DNA of 44,526 nucleotides, taken from the NCBI GenBank assembly GCA_022496185.1, contig WTXG01000280.1:1-44526 (forward strand), in the 5' to 3' direction. Origin of the DNA: Multifurca ochricompacta. Taxonomy: Eukaryota; Basidiomycota; Agaricomycetes; Russulales; Russulaceae. Positions 17,412 through 28,744 of the stretch are shown piece by piece; the first letter of the stretch is position 1, and the number at the start of each line of letters is the position of its first letter. The notes under the pieces were generated by a model. It worked only from the letters and a program-made list of their open reading frames with translations, was not told where the DNA came from and made no database searches. Both the position numbers and the translations under genes were made by a program.

Positions 17412-18913
17412 AAATCCTTCTTAGTGAATGCCTTCTCGACTAAGAGGGCCTGCACTTCTTCACTTTCCTTCATCATATTGCTCCATATTTCCTGTGCCTT
17501 TTCTTCTTTTGTCGGCGTCTTTTTGTCAACGGTTGGTGGGTTGTTCTGGACAGGTGTGACGGTAGCTTCAGCCACCCGTACCCCCTTCTTTGGGCATTCT
17601 CTCGACATGTGCCCCTGCACCTTGCAGCAAAAACATCTCCCTTCTTTCATCAATGTTTGTCTTTCTTCTTCGGTGAGTGCCACTCGTGCTCTGGTCCTGT
17701 CAGCCAAAGTGTCCATGGTGTTTGGATCCCTCTGGGTGGTATGCATGGGTTTAATCCCGAAGGCAGCCTTCCATTGTTCGCAGGTCTTTCCCTTTTTAGT
17801 ATCAACCCCAAAGCACGTCTGGAAGTCGAGGTAATCTTGCTGCTGTTGTCGAGCAGCGTCAACCCATGTATCCCAATCATTGGGGAGGTGGAATTGGATA
17901 ATGTTTTTGACTAGTGGGTTGGGTAGTCCCTGGGAAAAGAGGTCCAATGTCACCTCCTTGTCTGTGTCATATCCAGCTCGATTAGCCAGACTTCTGAACT
18001 TTGCCACATAGGCGTCCAAGTCTCCTTTGTCCATTTTTAGAGACTTGAGTTCTCGGGCAGCTTTCTGCTTCGCTTGCCCATCCGTAAATGCATCCTTGAA
18101 CCGCTGGGCAATGGTTTCCCAAAGGCCCTCACTAGTGGTGCGTCGCCCACTCTCAATCTGTTCGTTTAGCCATTCCAGCTGCTCCATAGTCCAGTCATCT
18201 ACTGCTTCTCCTCGAATTAATGACAGGAAGAGGTTGGCACATTGGAAGGGGTTGATAATTTGGGGCACGTCATGGTTGAAGTTTTTGAATGTCGTGAACT
18301 CCAACATAAACTTCTTGCTTTGTGATTGATCCCCGGTAAACGTCTGGGGCAGCACACCTGACAGTCGTCCTGAGGGTGGGGGGATGTTTGGTGGTGGCAT
18401 GACTGGCGGTGGGGGTGCTGGGTCTGGGAGCTGGGCGGCGATAGTGGACATTTTTTGTCGAGTTGGTGTGGCTGTACTGGTGGACTGTGTAGATATCTGG
18501 GGAGTTGTCAAAGCAGGGGCTCTGATCGTGACAACTGCTGGTGCAACTGGGGTTGTAGTCGACGCTAATACCAGTGCTTCTTCACTGTGTTCTTCTATGT
18601 ACTCTTCTGGTTCAGAGTCCGTGACAATGGCTGGGGGATTTTCTCTCCATGGCCCTAATCTGAATTCAGGTGGGGCAGGTCCTGTGGTGACCCAAGAGTG
18701 TCGGCTGTCCGAATATTGGATGCGATACCAAACTCTCTTCTCATCGTCGTATTCTACCGGTTGGTATCTTCTGTCGTGATAGACGTAGTATCCAAACTTG
18801 GACTCAAAATCTTTCCAGGTGGCAGAGCCAAGTACTTGTTGTGAAAGATTATGCTTGTCTCTGCATTCGATGAGTTCTTCTCGAAATAAGGTCTGACTGC
18901 GGCTGGAAGCCAT
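17408..18913 (-). CDS. gag: A3 Gag, intact
   Basis: 501 residues from an ATG (CATCATGG context) to TGA in the conserved GATTTTTGA. It has the same layout as A2 Gag: Trp/Tyr-rich acidic N-terminus, Pro-rich linker, capsid domain and a CCHC knuckle near the end, read here as CFCCKVQGHMSREC. No stops or frameshifts. It lies 19 bp behind its LTR. Although the element is truncated, this ORF with its own LTR promoter could still be transcribed, giving a Gag-only product; that is inference. Confidence 0.88.
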   Translation of the reverse strand: MASSRSQTLFREELIECRDKHNLSQQVLGSATWKDFESKFGYYVYHDRRYQPVEYDDEKRVWYRIQYSDSRHSWVTTGPAPPEFRLGPWRENPPAIVTDSEPEEYIEEHSEEALVLASTTTPVAPAVVTIRAPALTTPQISTQSTSTATPTRQKMSTIAAQLPDPAPPPPVMPPPNIPPPSGRLSGVLPQTFTGDQSQSKKFMLEFTTFKNFNHDVPQIINPFQCANLFLSLIRGEAVDDWTMEQLEWLNEQIESGRRTTSEGLWETIAQRFKDAFTDGQAKQKAARELKSLKMDKGDLDAYVAKFRSLANRAGYDTDKEVTLDLFSQGLPNPLVKNIIQFHLPNDWDTWVDAARQQQQDYLDFQTCFGVDTKKGKTCEQWKAAFGIKPMHTTQRDPNTMDTLADRTRARVALTEEERQTLMKEGRCFCCKVQGHMSRECPKKGVRVAEATVTPVQNNPPTVDKKTPTKEEKAQEIWSNMMKESEEVQALLVEKAFTKKDF

Positions 18914-18919
18914 GATGAG

Positions 18920-18930
18920 AGACTTGACTT
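18920..18930 (-). promoter_or_regulatory. A3 primer-binding site, variant
   Basis: Reads AAGTCAAGTCT on the minus strand, one base different from A2 (C to A in the middle). The 11-mer in its own LTR (19154-19164) carries the same variant, so pairing is kept. Confidence 0.8.
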
Positions 18931-18932
18931 GA

Positions 18933-19524
18933 TGTTACGCCCAGTGCGGGACATTCCACATGACTTGTGCGACAGCGTTACTTAGGGTTCAGATAAGAAG
19001 TCAATAGGACTTCTTGGAGTTCAAGTGGGACGAGTCAAAGTCTAAGGGGCTGTTCCCTAAGACGATGTTGAGCGGAAGAGTGCCAAAAGCACTGAGATAG
19101 AACGAGTCAAAGATCAAAGGGATATCCGGAAGATAAGCACTGATGTATTGAACAAGTCAAGTCTGAGGTCTACAAGGTAGATACAGCGGACTTATATACG
19201 TAACTCGGTAGGTGTCTACGAGATAAGGATATGGAGTCAAGTGGGCCCGAATATACGAAAGCGGAGGGCATAAAGCCTTGCTTCTGATAGGGTATTAAGT
19301 AAGTGTCTGGTTGTAAAGATAAAGAGATAACGAGATAAGAGATAAAGGATCAAACATAGGTACACAATGAGTCAACAAGTACAAAGGGGGTCACGGGGAT
19401 GGACGCAGAGCATGTGATGGGTCCCAGGATGGAGACGTGATCAGGAAGTGTAGCATAGGCAGTAAGGAAGGGTTGTCATTGGGGAGAGTGAAGAAAATGG
19501 GGTTGGACGGTAGAGACTGTAACA
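18933..19524 (-). repeat. 5' LTR of A3
   Basis: 592 bp, TGTTAC ends. TATATAAG (minus) is at 19191-19198 and the self-primer variant at 19154-19164. The right flank GATGT (19525-19529) is gag of A4, so A3 inserted there. Confidence 0.9.
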
Positions 19525-19656
19525 GATGTAGTATCCAAACTCGGACTCAAAATCTTTCCAGGTGGCAGAGCCAAGTACTTGCTGTGAAAGATTATTCTCA
19601 TCTCTGCATTCAATGAGTTCTTCTTGAAAGAGGGTCTGACTGCAGCTGGAAGCCAC
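19525..19656 (-). pseudogene. gag: A4 gag, N-terminal stub
   Basis: First 40 or so codons of A-family gag (start codon GTG) through KDFESEFGYY, then cut by the A3 5' LTR. The rest of A4 must lie beyond A3 and B, left of what the window shows. Confidence 0.85.
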
Positions 19657-19662
19657 GGTGAG

Positions 19663-19673
19663 AGACTTGACTT
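19663..19673 (-). promoter_or_regulatory. A4 primer-binding site, variant
   Basis: Reads AAGTCAAGTCT on the minus strand, the same variant as A3, and again matched by the 11-mer in its LTR at 19895-19905. Confidence 0.8.
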
Positions 19674-19675
19674 GA

Positions 19676-20256
19676 TGTTATGCCTGGTGCAGGACATTCC
19701 ACATGACTTGTGTGACAGTGTTTGTTTGTTTGGATAAGAAACCAATAAGGCTTCTTGGGGTTCAAGTGGGATGAGTCAAAGTCAAAGGGGCTGTTCCCTA
19801 AGATGATGTTGAGCAGGAAAGTGCTGAAAGCACTGAGACAGACGAGTCAGAGATCCAAAGGGACATCCAGAAGACAAGCACCAATGTATTCAATAAGTCA
19901 AGTCTGAAGTCTACAAGGTAGTTACAGCAGGCTTATATACGTAATCAAGTGGGCATCTATAGATAAGATAATGGAGTCAAGTGGGCCTGAATATACAAAA
20001 GCAGACAGCGTAAAGCCTGGCTTCTGATAGGGAATTAAGTAAGTGTCCAGTTGTAAAATAAGGAGATAAAGAGATAAGTAAGTAAACATAGGCAAACACT
20101 GGGTCAATAGGTACAAAGCAAGTCACAGGGATTGGAGGAGGGCATGTGATGGGTCCCAGGATGGAGACATGATCAGGAAGTGCAAGGTGGGTGGTAAAGA
20201 AGGGTCCTCATTAGGGAGAGTGAAGAAAATGGGGTTGCTTGGCAATGGTTGTAACA
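19676..20256 (-). repeat. 5' LTR of A4
   Basis: 581 bp, TGTTAT to GTAACA. The right flank CCATT (20257-20261) is copia E RNase H. It is most similar to the A3 LTR and contains the same self-primer variant. Confidence 0.9.
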
Positions 20257-22469
20257 CCATTGTCTGGATTGCTGCCATGATCAGCATTGGAATATGTTGT
20301 GAATGGCTCGGGGGAGTTGGTCAGTTGATACACAATCCTATAGTTTACTGTGCCCTTTAGATAGCAAAGTACATGTTTGGCTGCTTGCCAGTGGAGGGGG
20401 CCGGGTTTGGAGTTGAATCTAGCAAGGACACCAGCTGCATAGGCAATATCTGGTCTTGTGGTGACTGCAAGGTACATCAGACACCCAACAAGAGAGAGGT
20501 AGGGGTGCTGGCACATTTCTGCAGCTTCAGGTTCAGTCTGTGGTGACATAGATATGGAGAGGCGAGATCCAGGGTCCAATGGAGTGGACACAGGTTTGCA
20601 ATCATCCAACCCATGATCCTGAAGAAGATTGGAGATATATTGACTCTGAGAGAGAAAGAGGCACCGATTTGGGTGATCCCTATGAATTTCCATGCCCAGA
20701 AGCTGAGTGGTGGGTCCTAGATCTCACAGCTTGAAGTGCATAGCTAGTTCACAGATAATGGAATCAATCTTGGCTCCATCTGTGCTGGCCAAGGTGAGAT
20801 CGTCCACAAAGATTGGCATCAGAATCTTGACATCATTATGATGAAAGATGTACACCCCATGATCAGATTGAACCCATTGGAAGCCCATGGAAAGGAGAAC
20901 AGAGTGAAGCTTCCTATTCCACACTTGGCTGGCTTGCTTCAAGTCATAAAGTGACTTCTTCAATTTGCACACATACTCGGGTCTGCTGACCTCAAATCCC
21001 TCTGGCTGTTGCATGTATATTTCCTCCTCTAGCTTGCCATTGAGATAGGCATGGGAGATATCCACAGAGCGAAGTTCCATGTCCTCCAGTGCGGCAATGG
21101 AAAGGATGGTTCTGATGGTTGAGTACCTGACAGTGGGAGTGAATGTTTCTTTGAAGTCAAAGCCAGGGCGCTGTGAATAACCTTTGGCAACCATCCTTGC
21201 TTTGTACCTGTCAAGGGAGCCATCTGCGTTCTGCTTTATCTTCAGGAACCATCTGGACCTGATTGCTCTCTTTCCGGGAGGCAGCTTGACAATCTCCCAA
21301 GTGCCATTGAGTCTGTGAGCCTCCATCTCCTCTTCACAGGCAGTCTGCCAGAGCTGAGCATCATCACACCTCTGAGACTGTCTGTAGGAGGTGGGCTTGA
21401 TTGCAGAGGCGATGTTGGCATCGATGGGATCAGGGGGATCATCAGGGATGCTGTCATCACCTGGATAGGGGGTTATTGGAGCAGATTCCCCTATGAGATT
21501 AGGGGGATTGTTGGGTCATCATTCACATCCAGGGAGGGTATGGCCAGAGTGGGTTCCCTTGTCTGTTTGTAGCGCTGTGGGACTGACCATTTCTCAGGGA
21601 ACCAGATTTCTCTGGGCTGTCGGAGGTGCTGAGGACGAGATGGAGCTGGGTCTGGGCTGGGAATGGCAGTGGGAGCCAATGGAGATAAGATCATAGGAAT
21701 AGGAGGTGGATCAGAGGATGGTGATGTCACAGTTTGAGCTGGAGGCAGATTGGAAGACATGGAGATAGGGGGCAGATCAGAAGGTGGAAATGGTGATGTC
21801 ACGGATGCAGGTGGATTGGAAGGACTCCCCCCCCCACAAATGGATTGCTGTGACTCTGTATGATCATCCCAAATGGTTGGCAGAGCAATAGGGGAGGGAG
21901 CAAGAAGTGTGCGATCAGGGGTTGAGATGTGGGGTGGTGAAGCAGTGTGATGCATGAAGAACCTTTCATTGAAGTCAGCTCTCTCTGAGATTATCACCCA
22001 TTTGCTGCCAGGATGATAGAACTTCCATGCTTTGTACCCCTGAGGGTACCTGATGAAGATGCACTTTTCCATATGAGTGCCCAAGCTCCCAAGCAGTCTC
22101 TTGTCCTGCTGAATCAGTACATAGGCAGTGCATCCCCAGACCTGAAGCTGTGAGAGATCAGGCTTGGTTCCAAGGAAGGCTTTGTGAGGGGTGCTATTGA
22201 TGAGAACAGAGGTTGAGACCATGTTTGTAACATGGACAAGTGCAGTCAGTGCCTCCCCCAGAATGAGGGCGGCATCCCAGATTCAAATAGCATGGAGATG
22301 ATGCCTTCCTCCAATGTTCTGTTTGCCCACTCAGCCACTCCATTCTGCTGAGGGCAATTTCTGGCAGAGTGTTGCTGTTGAATGCCATGATCAATGCAGA
22401 ATGCAGCAAAGTCATTGGACATATACTCCCTGTCGAACAGGCATGAGGTGCAGCATACTGACTGTAGGT
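20257..22469 (-). pseudogene. pol: Copia E pol: integrase end, RT, RNase H start
   Basis: Ty1/copia-type Pol on the minus strand. The integrase C-terminal part comes first (REYMSNDFAAFC, then ARNCPQQNGVAEWANRTL with the catalytic Glu, then KAFLGTKPDLSQLQVWGC), followed by a long Pro/Ser-rich linker, and the RT (NGTWEIVKLPPGKRAI, RYKARMVAKGYSQRPG, DISHAYLNG, catalytic IFVDDLTLAS). The C-terminal RT and RNase H region includes SLVGCLMYLAVTTRPDI, and the sequence is cut in RNase H by A4 at 20257. It has frameshifts near 22200 and 21490 and a TGA at 20724-20726 (KL*DLG, probably CGA). The upstream end is cut by the copia C LTR, so gag, protease and the integrase N-terminus are missing. Confidence 0.88.
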
Positions 22470-22931
22470 TGTTAGCTGGTTAAGCTAGAAATGACAAGTA
22501 ACTTCAGAGGTAGAAGGAACTCTCTATTACTACACTACTGACCTAGAAATGACAAGTACTATAGGAAGCATTAGTCTAAAGGAAGTAGAGAGTAGAGTAA
22601 ATGGGACTTACACTTCAGAGGTAGAAGGAACTCTGAAGTGTAAGAGATGAAACAGACACCCTTATATACTATCCAAGGGATGGTCTGTGCACTGGGAATA
22701 AGTCCACAAGTGCTGGACAAAGTCCAAACAATAAAGGCCATTGGCCAGTAGAGTATCACATGCTTGTACATCATTACTAAGGTACATCAGTCAGCTACTG
22801 TGGAATGTGAGAAAGAAAGTAATAATGATATGGTAAATAGTCCAAAACTCCAATATCTAATCTAGTCCACTAAGTAGCTAATCTAATCTCCTGATGTCTG
22901 AAGCATCACCAAACACATCCTGTGTTCAACA
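22470..22931 (-). repeat. 3' LTR of copia C
   Basis: 462 bp, TGTT to AACA (minus), with a TATATAAG box around 22665. It contains a repeated ACTTCAGAGGTAGAAGGAAC motif (about 22500 and 22613). On its 5' side the minus strand reads GCATGGAGGGA, a polypurine tract, so it is a 3' LTR. The left flank TAGGT (22465-22469) is copia E. Confidence 0.78.
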
Positions 22932-23106
22932 TCCCTCCATGCTGAAGGCATCTGGTCATAGATGGAAATGAGTTGAATGAGCACACCATCATCCAAATTG
23001 AACAAGCATATCACCAGCCAGAGATCCAACTTCTCTAACTCTCAAGCGCAGGTTGTGAGTTTTGCATACGAGTTGTATATTCGCTTATGCAGACTCACAC
23101 CTCTTG
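22932..23106 (-). other. Copia C 3' non-coding region, distal part
   Basis: No coding potential seen. It lies between the solo LTR and the C 3' LTR and ends with the polypurine tract GCATGGAGGGA (minus) at 22932-22942. Confidence 0.65.
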
Positions 23107-23851
23107 TGTCACAGCCAGGTCTCTGCTGTGTCAAGGGTCGTTCTGGTCTGAGGTCCTCAAGATGCAAGACACGTGCAAGCTCCAAGGTCAAGCTGTCAAG
23201 GGCAAACTGATTCAAGGTTCCAGGATGAGCCACAGCAAGCTGCAGTCAAGGTTCAAAGGCCCTACAAGATACAAGAGGGCACGCGTCAGAATCAAGGTGT
23301 CAAGGCAAACCACAAGGGCTGCGTTCAAGGTTCAAGGCCCACACAAAATAGGAGGGGCGCGTGCAAGAAGTGAGTTGAGGCAGTGGCAATAGGCCCTGCT
23401 GAAGATCTGGGGTGAAGGCTTCCTAAGTTGCAGCTTAGGAAGTTCAAGAGGGGTTCTGGTGAAGAACAGTAAACCTGTATTAGATACAAGAGAACAGACT
23501 TAGAGTCTGTCTCTACTAGTTTGTCTCCTTAAATACAAGTACTCTAGTGTCTTTGTAATTACAGTAAAGTGGAATGTTCAGTATAGTAAATAGCCAAGTG
23601 AATCTCCATTGGAGATTGAGATAGGAAAAGGTAGTGGTGTTGCACCCACTCCAAAAGCAAATGAGTGTCAATCCAAGTCAGTCCAAAAAGTCCGGAAATC
23701 AGATAAACAAAGATCATCAACTCCAGTCACATGACTCAGAGTGAAAAGTCGAAACGTTGAAGAAACAGAAGTCGAACATGCGCGGGTCGAAAAATCGTCA
23801 CAAACCGTCACACGCGCGTCACAACCCATTACATCAACAGAAAGCGTCACA
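23107..23851 (-). repeat. Solo LTR of the B type, with TSD TCTTG
   Basis: 745 bp with TGTGAC ends on the minus strand and identical duplications TCTTG at 23102-23106 and 23852-23856. It is clearly homologous to the B 3' LTR (16034-16781), including the terminal TGTGACG repeats and the duplicated CCTTGA-rich block. It sits in the 3' region of copia C. Confidence 0.88.
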
Positions 23852-26800
23852 TCTTGCATCACTCTTGAGGTCGAGAATGTGCTCATGTGGCATGGTGGGA
23901 AAGTGAGACTGGCATACAAAGTCTCCAAATTCCAGCTCTCTCATTTCAGCATAAATCCTAGTCCATTGACCATGGTTTCAAATGATGTTCTTGGTAGAGA
24001 CTTAGTGAAGCCATCTGCCAACATCTCACCTGTGGGGGTTTGCACTAACTCAATTATGTGCGATTCAATGTACCCCCTAATGGCATGGTACTTGATAGGT
24101 ATATGCTTTGACTGCCTTCCTGTGACTGGGTTTAACACCAAATCCTAACTCTTCCATAAAAGTCCTATACCACGCTGCCTGATTGGAAGCCTCAGAGAGG
24201 CTCATATACTCGGCTTCAGTGGTGGACTGTGCTACTGTTTTCTGCTTTCTGGAACACCAAGATATGGCACCATTTGCTAAGAAAAACACGTAGCCTGAGG
24301 TAGAATGGCAGTCCTCTTGATCTCCCCATGAGGAATCTGCAAAACCATGAAGGCCATTCTCCCCATTCCCTCCAGAATACTGCAACTTATAGTCTTTTGT
24401 ACTATTAAGATACTTTAAGACATATTTTGCTAGTCGCATATGATCTTGAGAGGGGTTGGAAGCATATTGACTAAGGCATGCCACAGCAAAACTGATGTCA
24501 GGTCTGCTTCCAATCTGCACCCATAGCAGAGACCCCATCAACTGTTGGTACTTCTTTATATCAGAAGTAGATGCCTGGCCATCAAATTTGACCAGATGTA
24601 CATCAGCACCAGAGGGAAGAGGAGTATATACTCAGTTGGAATCCCTCATCCCAAACTTCTCAATAATAGATAAAACATAGGCTGCTTGGTCAATATCCAG
24701 TGTCTTATTAGGACAATCCCTGGTGATATTAACTCCAAGGTATGACTGGATTTCTCCCAAGTCAGTCATCTCATATCTGTTAGATAGAGACAACTTCAGC
24801 CATGTTATTCTATCATTTGAAGATCCAAGTATAGTGATGTCATCTACATAAAGAATGACATAAAGTGAATCATCCCCCTCCTTTTGATGAAACACATATA
24901 CTCCTGCATCAGAGTATGTCCAAGTGAAGCCCAGTTCATTTAGAACTGCATGGAATTGAAGATTCCATGCTCGGGAAGCTTGTTTGAGGCCATATAATGC
25001 TTTCTGTAGCCTACAAACTTTGGACTCTTGACCAGCAATGATGAAACCAACTGGTTGCTCCATATATATCTCTTCTTCCAGATTGCCATGTAGGAATGCC
25101 GATTTGACATCCATCTGGTGGATTTCCCAATCCTCTAGCGTAGCTAGCACTAGTAATAATCTAAGAGATTCAAATCTGGTGACTGGGGAGAACGTTTCAT
25201 CAAAGTCCACCCCTTCTACTTGGGTGAAACCTTTTGCCACAAGCCTAGCATGAAACTGTCCATCTGGTTTCAGCTTAAAAACCCATTTTGACTTTACTGC
25301 CTTTCTTCCTTTTGGAAGATCCTCAAGGCGCCACACATTTAACTTATCTAAGGCATCAATTTCATATTGACATGCCTCAAGCCATTCATTGGCATTGTCA
25401 GACTGCATTGCCTCCTGAAAAGTCAGGGGATCTCTGTAAGAGACTCCTGCGGCATTTAGCAACTCCATGTGCCCAAGTCTGGAAGAACCCTGCACGAACT
25501 CAGCATTATCCTCATTATAAAATCGAGGATTCATGCAATGTGAGCGTTTGGGATGGGCAGTATCAAGATCTAAATCTTCCTGCACAGCCCTGTCATGCTG
25601 TTGAGATTGTGGACTTTCCCTGGTAAATACTGGTTGGGGAAGTCTGCCAACATTCTTTTTAGATTGTCTTTTGGCACAAGTTCTCTGGGGGAGTTCAGAT
25701 GGTTCCATTATTTGGGACAGAGGTGTCTGATAGATAGTTATGTTGTGTGTCTCATTTTTGGGTGTGGTAGGCTCAGGATTTATTTGAGGAGGTTCCACTA
25801 CCTCCTGTTCCTCAACCTCAGCTTCCTTATCTTCAGGAGCCTGAGGAACTGTGGCTATTGCTGGTTGAGGCTGGACAGGCCTCTCAACTTCTAACACAAA
25901 AGGTGTAACTGTTTCCTTTTGTTTTCCCTTGCTGTCCTTTGCAAGGTGTCTTGGGAAGGATCCTTCATCAAATGTCACATCTCTAGACAATACAAAGGAT
26001 TGAGTATGCGTGTCCCATAGAAGATACCCCTTGGAATGGGGTGCATACCTGACAAAGACTGTCTCTCTGGCTTTGTGATCCAGTTTGTGTCTTTTGTCCT
26101 CTGGGACAGTGTAATAGGCTAAGCAGCCAAATATTTTAAAGTAAGAGACATCTGGAATGTCCCCATCCAGAAGCTCAAGCGGTGTCCTCCACTTATTGGA
26201 ACGGATGGGTGTTCTATTGTATATGTGACAGGCTGTTCGCACTGCACATTCCCAGAAACCAAGGGAAAGACCAGCATGATGCAGCATACTGGTAGCCTTT
26301 TCCATGATGGTTCTGTTGAACCTTTCAGCCCTTCCATTTTGTTGTGGGGAATATGGCATTGTCAATTTATGCTCTATGCCAGCCTGCTCAAGTATTGACT
26401 TCAGCTCCCTGTTCACAAATTCACCACCTCAGTCTGTATATAAGGTCTTTATTTTCTTGTCTGTTTTATTTTCCAAGAATGCCTTAATATTACAGAAGAC
26501 TGATGTAAAATCACTTTTGGCCTTCATAGCAACAACTAGAGCTGTTCTGCTAAAGTCGTCTATGAAAGTGGTGAAGTATAGGTTCCCTTGAATTGAAGTA
26601 CATTGTAGAGGACCAACTAGGTCACTATAAATGACTTCCAAGGGTGCTGAAGCTCTCTTTTGAGAGGGAGGGAATGGAAGATGGTGTGATTTTCCCATTT
26701 CACAGCCATAACATGGCTTGTCTTCCACTTGGCTTTTATCTATACTAAGGCCTTTTACAGCCTTAGGAGCATGTCTTTTGAGGGCCTCTTTTGACATATG

Positions 26801-26863
26801 ACCCATTCGCAGATGCCAGGTTTCAAGGCTACTTGATGCAGATTTGTGGGAAGTGTTGACACA
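23852..26863 (-). pseudogene. pol: Copia C pol: GAG-pre-integrase, integrase, RT, RNase H
   Basis: Ty1/copia Pol on the minus strand. It begins in the GAG-pre-integrase zinc region (WHLRMGHMSKEAL, CYGCEMGKSH), then the integrase core (YSDLVGP, FIDDFSR, LYTD, QQNGRAERFNRTI), a long acidic/Pro linker, RT (NVWRLEDLPKGRKAV, RLVAKGFTQVEGVDF, DVKSAFLHGNL, catalytic LYVDDITILG) and RNase H (FADSSWGDQED, KTVAQSTTEAEY), with the stop near 23941. Apart from TGA at 26429-26431 (TD*GGEF, relatives have TDRGGEF), TGA at 24632-24634 and one frameshift near 24100-24140, it is a single frame. Sequence from 23857 to 23940 is its 3' non-coding start. Gag, protease and the 5' LTR are lost where the A5 LTR abuts at 26864. 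Confidence 0.9.
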
Positions 26864-27445
26864 TGTTATGTCCGGTGCAGGACGTTCCACATGACTTGTG
26901 TGACAGCGTTCATTTGTGTTCAGGTAAGAGATCAATAAGACCTCTTGGAGTTATACGGGAAGAGTCAAAGTCAAAGAGGCTGCACTCTAAGACAATGTTG
27001 AATGGAAAGGTGTCAGAAACACTGAGACAGACGAGTCAAAGAGTTCAAAGGGGAAAGTCCAGAAGACAAGCACCGATGTATTCAATAAGTTGAGTCTAAG
27101 GCTTACAATGTAGCTAAGGCTGACTTATATACGTAATCAGATGGGCATCTATAGATAGGCTATCTCGGAGTCATGTGGGCCCAAATATACGAAAGCATAG
27201 GGCGTAAAGCCAGGCTTCTGATAGGGGATTAAGTAAGTGTCTGGTTGTAAAGATAAAGAGATAAGGAAAGCAATCATAGGTAAACAATGTATACATAAGT
27301 CCAAACAGCGGTCACGGGGATGGAAGCAGGGCATGCGAGGGGTCCCAAGAGGGAGACGTGATGAGAAAGTGTAGCGTTGGTGGGCAAGTGGGGTCCCTAT
27401 TGGGGAGGGTAAAGAAAATAGGGCTGCTGGGCCCTGATCATAACA
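26864..27445 (-). repeat. 3' LTR of A5
   Basis: 582 bp. It is preceded on the minus strand by the polypurine tract AGAAAGGAGGGTGA (27446-27459). Its self-primer 11-mer has decayed to AAGTTGAGTCT on the plus strand (CpG to TpG), while the 5' LTR keeps the original. Confidence 0.92.
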
Positions 27446-27476
27446 TCACCCTCCTTTCTGGCTTGAGCTGACCCAG

Positions 27477-28672
27477 CTAGAAACGCGCACCATCGTCATC
27501 CTGCACCAAGTCCACATAATCATCTGCTAGGTTGCAATCCCCCATGGTGTAAGTTTCATCCACCACGCATTGATGTGTGCGCAGAAAGCCGTATGGGCTG
27601 CGTCGTCCGCATTGGCAGCACAGGTCGTAGACCGGACAGTCGAGCTCACAGTGTCCCATGTTGTGTTGCAGACATTTTCCACACCAGCCTGAAGGATTGA
27701 CAATGGTGGGAGCGACACCGAGACATCGGAAAATACAAAATCGGCTCCAGTGTAGGTTGCTTCAGCAGTGGCGGCACCATTTGCAGTTGAGGGGGCAGTT
27801 CCAGCTAATGTGGTACTTGCTGTCGCATTGCCAACAAGTCTCTCCTCGGGGGTTTTTGTGCATATGTGGCATCTCAAATTGGTTCGGCAGCAGTTGTGGG
27901 GCTGCTCCGAGCGATTGTGGGGGGAGGGGTTGAGCGTAGGTATCTGCATACCTCTCAGCAATTGTCTGGTATGCGTCCCCAATCTCCAGCCTTTTCTGAA
28001 TCTCCATCAGCTCCTGTTCCACCTGGAACATCCCTCTTGTGAGCCTTGTCATTTGTTTTGTGTATTCCTTGTACTGGGTATTGAGCATGGTGCGAAGGGT
28101 GAGGGTTTTCTGCAGTCTCATTACTTCAGCCTTGAGACGCGGAAGTCGCATGTCATTTAATACCTCGTCGATTGCAAATGCTCGGGGTCGTCAGCCGCAA
28201 GGTGTCCCAACTGTTCGTCACTCATCATATGGTGGAGACGACCTGTATACTGCTCTTCCAGGTACACCGGAGCCCCATAGACAGGCCCATCCTTTTTCAT
28301 GCAGCCTGTGACATCCATTCCTCTGTTGGTGTAAAATATGTACTTAGCTATAGCTTTTTCTCCATCTGCCATGGTAATCTCAAGGGGGAAGTACATAGAG
28401 GAATTCGGGTTATTGGTGAAGAAAGGGAATTCAGGGACATTGTCATCTTGCTCCATACCAATGAGGTTGTTTGGGTGAGGTTCTTCAGAATGATCAAAAT
28501 CGTCGTTGGGGTTTGGTGACTGGTTCTTGACCCATTCCTCCGCAGCTTCATAGTCGATAGGGGAACAGGGGCGAGTGGAAGGGTGAGCAGAGGGAAAAGC
28601 TTCCACTACCACATGAGTGGTGGCAAAAGCATCGATGGCAGCAGAGGCAGCAATGAAAGAAGAGGAAGACAT
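27477..28672 (-). pseudogene. A5 third ORF, frameshifted
   Basis: Homologue of the A2 third ORF, starting MSSSSFIAASAAIDAF at 28672 in the same frame as A5 pol, 24 codons after the pol TAA. A 1-bp loss near 28190 (AADDPEHL where A2 has AEDSRAF) shifts the frame, and another shift lies around 27760, so the coiled coil and the four Cys/His clusters are read in different frames. The Cys/His residues themselves are largely kept (CWQCDSKYHISWNC, CCQCGRRSPYGFLRTHQC). It ends in TAG at 27477. Confidence 0.87.
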
Positions 28673-28744
28673 TTGGATGAGTGGTAGAGCATTGCTGGTG
28701 AAGCGTGGTTCTGGAGAGTAGAGGAGGTCATGAGTTGTTGCTAT

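Noticed and set aside
21315..21572. Plus-strand open frames within copia E and copia C (for example 21315-21572, 25288-25894)
   Set aside because: They are antisense to conserved RT and integrase motifs and show no domain of their own.
22470..22931. Another solo LTR
   Set aside because: The 5-bp flanks (TAGGT and TCCCT) differ, and the 5' side has a polypurine tract leading from copia C, so it is the C 3' LTR.
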